The notes under the pieces are model-generated. The model saw only the letters and a program-made list of their open reading frames with translations. It was not told where the DNA came from and ran no database searches. 64,000 bases of DNA, from assembly GCA_020635255.1 (NCBI GenBank), contig JACKAC010000001.1, positions 124,001-188,000 of the forward strand, in the 5' to 3' direction. This stretch comes from Ignavibacteriales bacterium. Its GTDB lineage: Bacteria; Bacteroidota; Ignavibacteria; Tepidaquicellales; Tepidaquicellaceae. Within the stretch, counting starts at the first letter, position 1. The number at the start of each line of letters is the position of its first letter. The position numbers and the translations under genes were made by a program. Below are positions 59,799-64,000 of this stretch, one piece after another.

Positions 59799-60982
59799 TG
59801 GAATATCAGCAAAAACCTTTACCGGGTAAAGTAATGACAACCGGTTTTATACTGTTAGCAATTGGAGCCATAGGGATAGGGCTGTCCTTTGTAGTGGACA
59901 GCGAAAGGGCGATGTTCAATTATCTCATTATGTACATGTTCATTTTGAGTATCTCGGTAGGTTCGCTTGGTCTTGTTGGAATGGAGTATCTCACGGGCGC
60001 TTCATGGAGCACACCGTTTAGAAGGATAAGTGAATTTTTGTCGTCGGTGATCCCATTGCTTATAATATTAGTGGTTCCGTTAATATTGGGATTACATACT
60101 CTATACGAATGGTCTCATAAGGAAGCAGTTGCGAACGATCCGTTACTGCAAAGTAAGGAACCGTATCTGAATGTAACGTTCTTCATAGTAAGAGTAATAG
60201 CAACATATCTGATCTGGCTTTTGTTCTATTTTGTTTTTATAAGGAACTCAAGGAAACAAGATACAACAAAAGACCCGAGACTTACAAAGATCAGCGTAAG
60301 GTTTTCCGCTCCGTTTGCTCCGTTGTTTATGATAACGCTTACGATAGCGGCAATTGATTTTATAATGAGCCTGGAACCGCACTGGTTTTCGACGATGTTT
60401 GGTGTTTATTATTTCGCAGGCACGGTGCTGTCGGCTTTCGCGGCTCTGACACTTGTATCGGTGATGCTTAAGCAGAACGGTTACCTTAGTTCAAAGATAT
60501 CCAATTCGCATTTTTACAGTATGGGTGTGCTGATGTTCGCATTCACTGTATTCTGGGCCTACATAGGATTTTCACAGTTCATGCTGATATGGTATGCAGA
60601 CATGCCGGAAGAGACATTCTGGTTTATGCTCAGGACACACGGTACATGGAAAATGGTATCGTACGGATTGCTGGTGATTCATTTCATTATTCCGTTCCTC
60701 GTGCTTATTCCAAGATCGGTAAAGACGAATATATCAAGATTAAAGGTCATGGCGATATGGCTGTTATTCGCACACTACTATGACCTGTACTGGATGATAA
60801 TGCCGACATATACTCACAGAATGGGAAGCGAGAACGCGGTGTTTGGATGGATAGAGATAGTGTATCCGTTAGCCGCGGTAGGTTTATTTATGATAATGTT
60901 TAGCATGCAGGCGAAAAGAAATAACCTGATGCCTATAGGTGACCCGAAGCTTGAGAGCGGATTGAATTTCCATCTTTACTAA
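59798..60982 (+). CDS. actF: Alternative complex III NrfD-like subunit 2
   Basis: A 394-aa polytopic membrane protein, the second quinone-binding subunit (ActF), with about ten TM helices. The start ATG overlaps the previous stop by one base. Typical segments include TGASWSTPFRRISEFLSSVIPLL, ISVRFSAPFAPLFM, and FAHYYDLYWMIMPTYT near the C-terminus. Conserved His and aromatic residues lie within the helices. Sequence relation to ActC is weak. A monohaem cytochrome c gene starts 21 nt later. Confidence 0.93.
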   Translation: MEYQQKPLPGKVMTTGFILLAIGAIGIGLSFVVDSERAMFNYLIMYMFILSISVGSLGLVGMEYLTGASWSTPFRRISEFLSSVIPLLIILVVPLILGLHTLYEWSHKEAVANDPLLQSKEPYLNVTFFIVRVIATYLIWLLFYFVFIRNSRKQDTTKDPRLTKISVRFSAPFAPLFMITLTIAAIDFIMSLEPHWFSTMFGVYYFAGTVLSAFAALTLVSVMLKQNGYLSSKISNSHFYSMGVLMFAFTVFWAYIGFSQFMLIWYADMPEETFWFMLRTHGTWKMVSYGLLVIHFIIPFLVLIPRSVKTNISRLKVMAIWLLFAHYYDLYWMIMPTYTHRMGSENAVFGWIEIVYPLAAVGLFMIMFSMQAKRNNLMPIGDPKLESGLNFHLY

Positions 60983-61003
60983 AGAAAATTTTATAGTCTG
61001 TAA

Positions 61004-62029
61004 ATGGACAATATTAGAGAATACGAAATAAAACCCGATGAAGAGGTAATAAAATCTCCTAAGGAGAGAGTTAATCTCACGGGAGTTTATGCTCTGATCT
61101 ATTTTGTTGTGCTTGTTGCCATAGTCAGCATCGGCACGATGTATCTCAGCAAGCTCGGCTACATGACATCGACGAAGATGGTTCCATTTACGATATCCGA
61201 TACCGCGCAGGTGACACCATTGGGTGAGCTTCCCGTAAAGAAGGGCAGTACTACAGAACCAGTAGATGTTTCGATGTATCAAACTCCCGACGCAAGGATA
61301 ATCGAGACAGGCAAACAGCTTTTCGCGTCTAACTGCGCGAGCTGTCACGGTGAAACAGGCCAGGGAAACGGTCCGGCAGGGGCTTCTCTGAATCCTCCCC
61401 CGAGGAATTTTACGAGCCTGGATAACTGGAAAAACGGTTATACTATAGAGGGAATGTACAAGACTTTGATGGAAGGTATACCAAACACGGGAATGGCATC
61501 GTTTTCGAATCTTCCGCCGAAGCAAAGGCTGGATCTGATCTCTTATGTGAGAACATTTAACCCGCAGTTCCCGCCGATAACAAGCGCGGATCTCCAGCAA
61601 CTGGATGCAACATATCATTTATCAGAAGGGGAGAAACAGCCTAACCAGATCCCGGTAAGCATGGCAATGGATAAACTGCTTGAGGAAAACAAGCCTGTAA
61701 ATACCGAGATCAAAGATGCGATCGGAAAAATTGAAAATGATAATTCAGCCGGAGCGGAACTGCTGAGAAGGGTAAGCAATGATATAGCCAAGACAGTTAC
61801 CGCGCTGTTTAATGATAAAAGCTGGGCTTCAAGCGAGGGCACATTCGTTGCATTCGTATCGACAAACCCGCTGCAAAAAGGATTCAGAGCGCATGTGGAC
61901 GATTTTACTGCAGAAGAGTGGACAACATTGTATGCGTATTTAAGAAGTGTAATAAACAATAATGTACAGGTGGAGGAAAATAATGGACAAGAAAAACAGA
62001 CGACACAGAACCAGGTACAACCGAAGTAA
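61004..62029 (+). CDS. Membrane-anchored monohaem cytochrome c
   Basis: A 341-aa protein with one N-terminal TM (about 28-50) and a class I cytochrome c domain with CASCH (111-115) and the axial Met in IPNTGMASF. The C-terminal third (about 205-341) is a helical domain without haem. It could be a second electron carrier between the Act complex and the oxidase, or an ActE-type subunit next to the fused ActD-E. The gene ends 46 nt into the sco1 gene, so coupling is likely. Confidence 0.85.
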   Translation: MDNIREYEIKPDEEVIKSPKERVNLTGVYALIYFVVLVAIVSIGTMYLSKLGYMTSTKMVPFTISDTAQVTPLGELPVKKGSTTEPVDVSMYQTPDARIIETGKQLFASNCASCHGETGQGNGPAGASLNPPPRNFTSLDNWKNGYTIEGMYKTLMEGIPNTGMASFSNLPPKQRLDLISYVRTFNPQFPPITSADLQQLDATYHLSEGEKQPNQIPVSMAMDKLLEENKPVNTEIKDAIGKIENDNSAGAELLRRVSNDIAKTVTALFNDKSWASSEGTFVAFVSTNPLQKGFRAHVDDFTAEEWTTLYAYLRSVINNNVQVEENNGQEKQTTQNQVQPK

Positions 62030-62807
62030 GTCTATCTTTTTCTTTGTAATTCTTTTATTAAGTTCTATAACATATACTGCTCACTCACAGGAGCCACCGC
62101 CAACACCGGACCAGGTAGGTATAAGTGAAAAGCTCGGAGAGACAGTGCCGATGGACATGGTATTCTATGACGAATACGGGAAATCCATTACACTGGGAGA
62201 GCTAATAGGTGACAAGCCTACTGTGATCTCCATAGTTTATTACCGCTGTCCGGGTCTATGCAGTCCTCTTCTTTCGGGGCTTGCTGACGTGGTAAATAAG
62301 GTGGACCTCGAACCCGGCGATGATTTTAACGTGATTACAATAAGCATGGATCCGAGCGAAGATTATCACATGGCGTCGGAGAAGAAGAAGAACTACATTG
62401 CCTCGATGACACGCAATGTGGACTTCAATGACTGGAGATTTTTAACGGCTGACAGTGTGAACGCGAAGAGGATAACCGAGGTGGTTGGCTGGAATTATCA
62501 GAAGCAGGGAAATGATTTTATGCACGGCGCTGCAATAACGGTTGTATCGCCCGAAGGCAAGATAGTAAGATACTTATTCGGAACGGATTACAATGTATTC
62601 GATTTTAAGATGGCGCTGATAGAAGCTTCCGAAGGAAGAGTAGGAGCTTCGATCGCAAAGGTACTGCAGGTGTGTTTTAGCTATGACCCGGATGGAAGAA
62701 GATATACGCTGGATATTACCAGGATAACGGGCGGAATGGTATTATTTTTTATCGGAGTATTTGTTGTCGTATTTTTAGTTAAGAAAAAGAAAACAGTTCA
62801 AACATAA
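61983..62807 (+). CDS. SCO1/SenC copper chaperone
   Basis: A 274-aa thioredoxin-fold chaperone for Cu(A) assembly in cytochrome oxidase. The start at 61983 has a perfect GGAGG (61972-61976) 6 nt ahead; it overlaps the previous gene by 47 nt in another frame. Features include an N-terminal signal/TM (FFFVILLLSSITYTA), the copper motif CPGLC (89-93), the conserved His in FMHGAAITVVSP, and a C-terminal TM (GGMVLFFIGVFVVVF). It stands directly before cytochrome oxidase subunit I. Confidence 0.94.
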   Translation: MDKKNRRHRTRYNRSKSIFFFVILLLSSITYTAHSQEPPPTPDQVGISEKLGETVPMDMVFYDEYGKSITLGELIGDKPTVISIVYYRCPGLCSPLLSGLADVVNKVDLEPGDDFNVITISMDPSEDYHMASEKKKNYIASMTRNVDFNDWRFLTADSVNAKRITEVVGWNYQKQGNDFMHGAAITVVSPEGKIVRYLFGTDYNVFDFKMALIEASEGRVGASIAKVLQVCFSYDPDGRRYTLDITRITGGMVLFFIGVFVVVFLVKKKKTVQT

Positions 62808-62822
62808 TGAGGACTAAGAAAA

Positions 62823-64000
62823 ATGGCTAACGGAACTATCGCTACAGGTGCTGAGGAAGTCTCGTTTTACGAGTACAAGGGAAGATTCAAAGGAATAGCA
62901 GGCTGGTTACTTACCTTAGACCACAAGCGTATAGGGTTATTGTATTTAATGGCAATGCTTTCATTCTTCGCGGTCGCAGTGAGCCTTGGTGTGCTTATGA
63001 GACTGGAGATGCTGACGCCCGGCGAAACTATAATGAAAGCTCAGACCTACAATTCTATATTTACGCTTCACGGTGTAATAATGATATTTCTGTTCATCAT
63101 TCCGGGAATCCCGGCGGTTTTCGGTAACTTTATTATGCCGATACAGATAGGCGCTCCCGACGTAGCTTTTCCAAGACTGAACTTAATGTCATGGTATCTA
63201 TATATTATCGGCGGTGCTATCGCTATAACCTCATTATTTACCGGAGGCGGAATAATGGATACGGGCTGGACTTTTTATGTGCCTTATAGTGTAAGAACGA
63301 CGACTAACATTTCGCTATCGGTATTCGCGGCATTTGTCCTCGGGTTTTCTTCGATTTTGACAGGACTTAACTTCGTTACCACGGTGCACAGGATGCGCGC
63401 AAAGGGAATGACATTTTTCAGGATGCCTTTATTTGTGTGGGGACTTTATTCGACCGCATGGATACAGGTTCTCGCAACACCGGTTATCGGAATTACATTA
63501 GCATTAATAATATTAGAGAGGACTCTTGGGGTCGGAATATTCGACCCGAATAAAGGAGGCGATCCTCTACTTTACCAGCACTTGTTCTGGATTTACTCGC
63601 ACCCCGCGGTTTACATCATGGTATTGCCGGCTATGGGTGTGGTCTCGGATATTATAGCGACATTTTCCAGGAAGAACATTTTCGGATACGTTCCGATCGC
63701 GATGTCTTCACTGGCAATTGCATTTGTGGGTTACCTGGTATGGGGACACCACATGTTTGTAAGCGGTATAAGCGATACTGCAAGGATCATTTTCTCACTG
63801 CTGACATTCCTAGTTGCTATACCGACGGGTATAAAAGTATTTAACTGGGTGGCAACCCTTTATAAAGGTTCGATCGTAGTCAGGACGCCGATGCTGTATA
63901 CACTTGCATTTATAGTTGTATTCTCCATCGGAGGTCTTACGGGACTTGTACTTGGTACACTCAATACGGACATACACCTTACGGATACATATTTTGTAGT
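62823..64000 (+). CDS. ctaD: Cytochrome c oxidase subunit I, A2-type (partial)
   Basis: The gene starts at the ATG at 62823 with GAGGA ahead and runs off the window end (392 codons visible). The start TLDHKRIGLLYL and haem/Cu(B) helices are clear: FTLHGVIMIF, NFIMPIQIGAPDVAFPRLN, and WIYSHPAVYIMVLPAMG. The last has YSHPAVY (258-264), where A1-type enzymes have GHPEVY; the Glu is absent, as in A2-type haem-copper oxidases. WGHHMF and the K-channel-like region (TGIKVFNW) follow. The likely electron donor is the cytochrome c of the adjacent Act locus. Confidence 0.95.
   Translation, partial: MANGTIATGAEEVSFYEYKGRFKGIAGWLLTLDHKRIGLLYLMAMLSFFAVAVSLGVLMRLEMLTPGETIMKAQTYNSIFTLHGVIMIFLFIIPGIPAVFGNFIMPIQIGAPDVAFPRLNLMSWYLYIIGGAIAITSLFTGGGIMDTGWTFYVPYSVRTTTNISLSVFAAFVLGFSSILTGLNFVTTVHRMRAKGMTFFRMPLFVWGLYSTAWIQVLATPVIGITLALIILERTLGVGIFDPNKGGDPLLYQHLFWIYSHPAVYIMVLPAMGVVSDIIATFSRKNIFGYVPIAMSSLAIAFVGYLVWGHHMFVSGISDTARIIFSLLTFLVAIPTGIKVFNWVATLYKGSIVVRTPMLYTLAFIVVFSIGGLTGLVLGTLNTDIHLTDTYFV

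Overview
The window looks like chromosomal DNA from a Bacteroidota/Ignavibacteriota-type (FCB-group) bacterium. The evidence is three proteins or fragments with a type IX secretion C-terminal sorting tail, a complete alternative complex III (Act) locus leading into an A2-type haem-copper oxidase, many short lipoproteins, and mostly weak Shine-Dalgarno sites. No species call is possible from the sequence alone. Host-like genes are of moderate GC. Several blocks are clearly AT-richer (about 7.0-7.5, 11.0-11.8, 15.0-15.5, 24.1-27.7 and 42.0-43.5 kb) and look acquired.

Layout. 0-6 kb: an exported YCF48-type protein cut by the window edge, then dnaE, trxA and a lipoprotein. 6-13 kb: small hypothetical genes, yjbQ, a type II NADH dehydrogenase and a T9SS-exported YCF48-like protein whose 3' end is duplicated on the far side of an AT-rich membrane-protein gene. 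13-19.6 kb: the pyruvate dehydrogenase operon on the minus strand (aceE, aceF, an AT-rich intruder, lpd). 19.8-22.4 kb: a phospholipase D-like protein and a small membrane protein. 22.8-27.7 kb: a conflict-system-like region, with a FokI-type nuclease behind a perfect 14-bp inverted repeat, then a tightly coupled three-gene operon (ImmA/IrrE peptidase fused to a macro domain; P-loop kinase fused to a PurA-like enzyme with a PurZ-type active-site Ser; a DUF7002/ADP-ribosyltransferase-like protein). 27.7-34.7 kb: a DUF4159 protein, an FG-GAP/T9SS protein and a seven-PAS histidine kinase. 34.8-40.5 kb: a VOC protein and an NHEJ set (ligD, a P-loop kinase-like gene, ku, and a TPR protein with a clamp-binding-like motif). 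41-43.5 kb: a hydrolase, tRNA-Phe and a two-gene AT-rich module of unknown function. 43.8-52.9 kb: a copper/silver-type efflux operon (small exported Cys-rich, YHS and HMA proteins, then CusC/CusB/CusA-like subunits). 53-64 kb: the alternative complex III operon, SCO1 and cytochrome oxidase subunit I, cut by the window end.

How the genes work together. The last 11 kb encode an electron-transfer supercomplex: quinol to ActA-F to cytochrome c to A2-type oxidase, with SCO1 for Cu(A) assembly. The type II NADH dehydrogenase at 8.4 kb could feed the same quinone pool. The upstream metal-efflux operon may be functionally linked through copper. The 24-27.7 kb operon is the best candidate for an undescribed system. 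It combines a probable ADP-ribosyltransferase, a macro domain that could bind or remove ADP-ribose, an IrrE-like protease and a nucleotide-modifying enzyme.

Intergenic DNA is crowded with at least seven dispersed repeat families, several forming long structured hairpins, one with compensatory changes between copies. Hand-sampled lines also suggest that strand GC skew changes sign near 28-31 kb.
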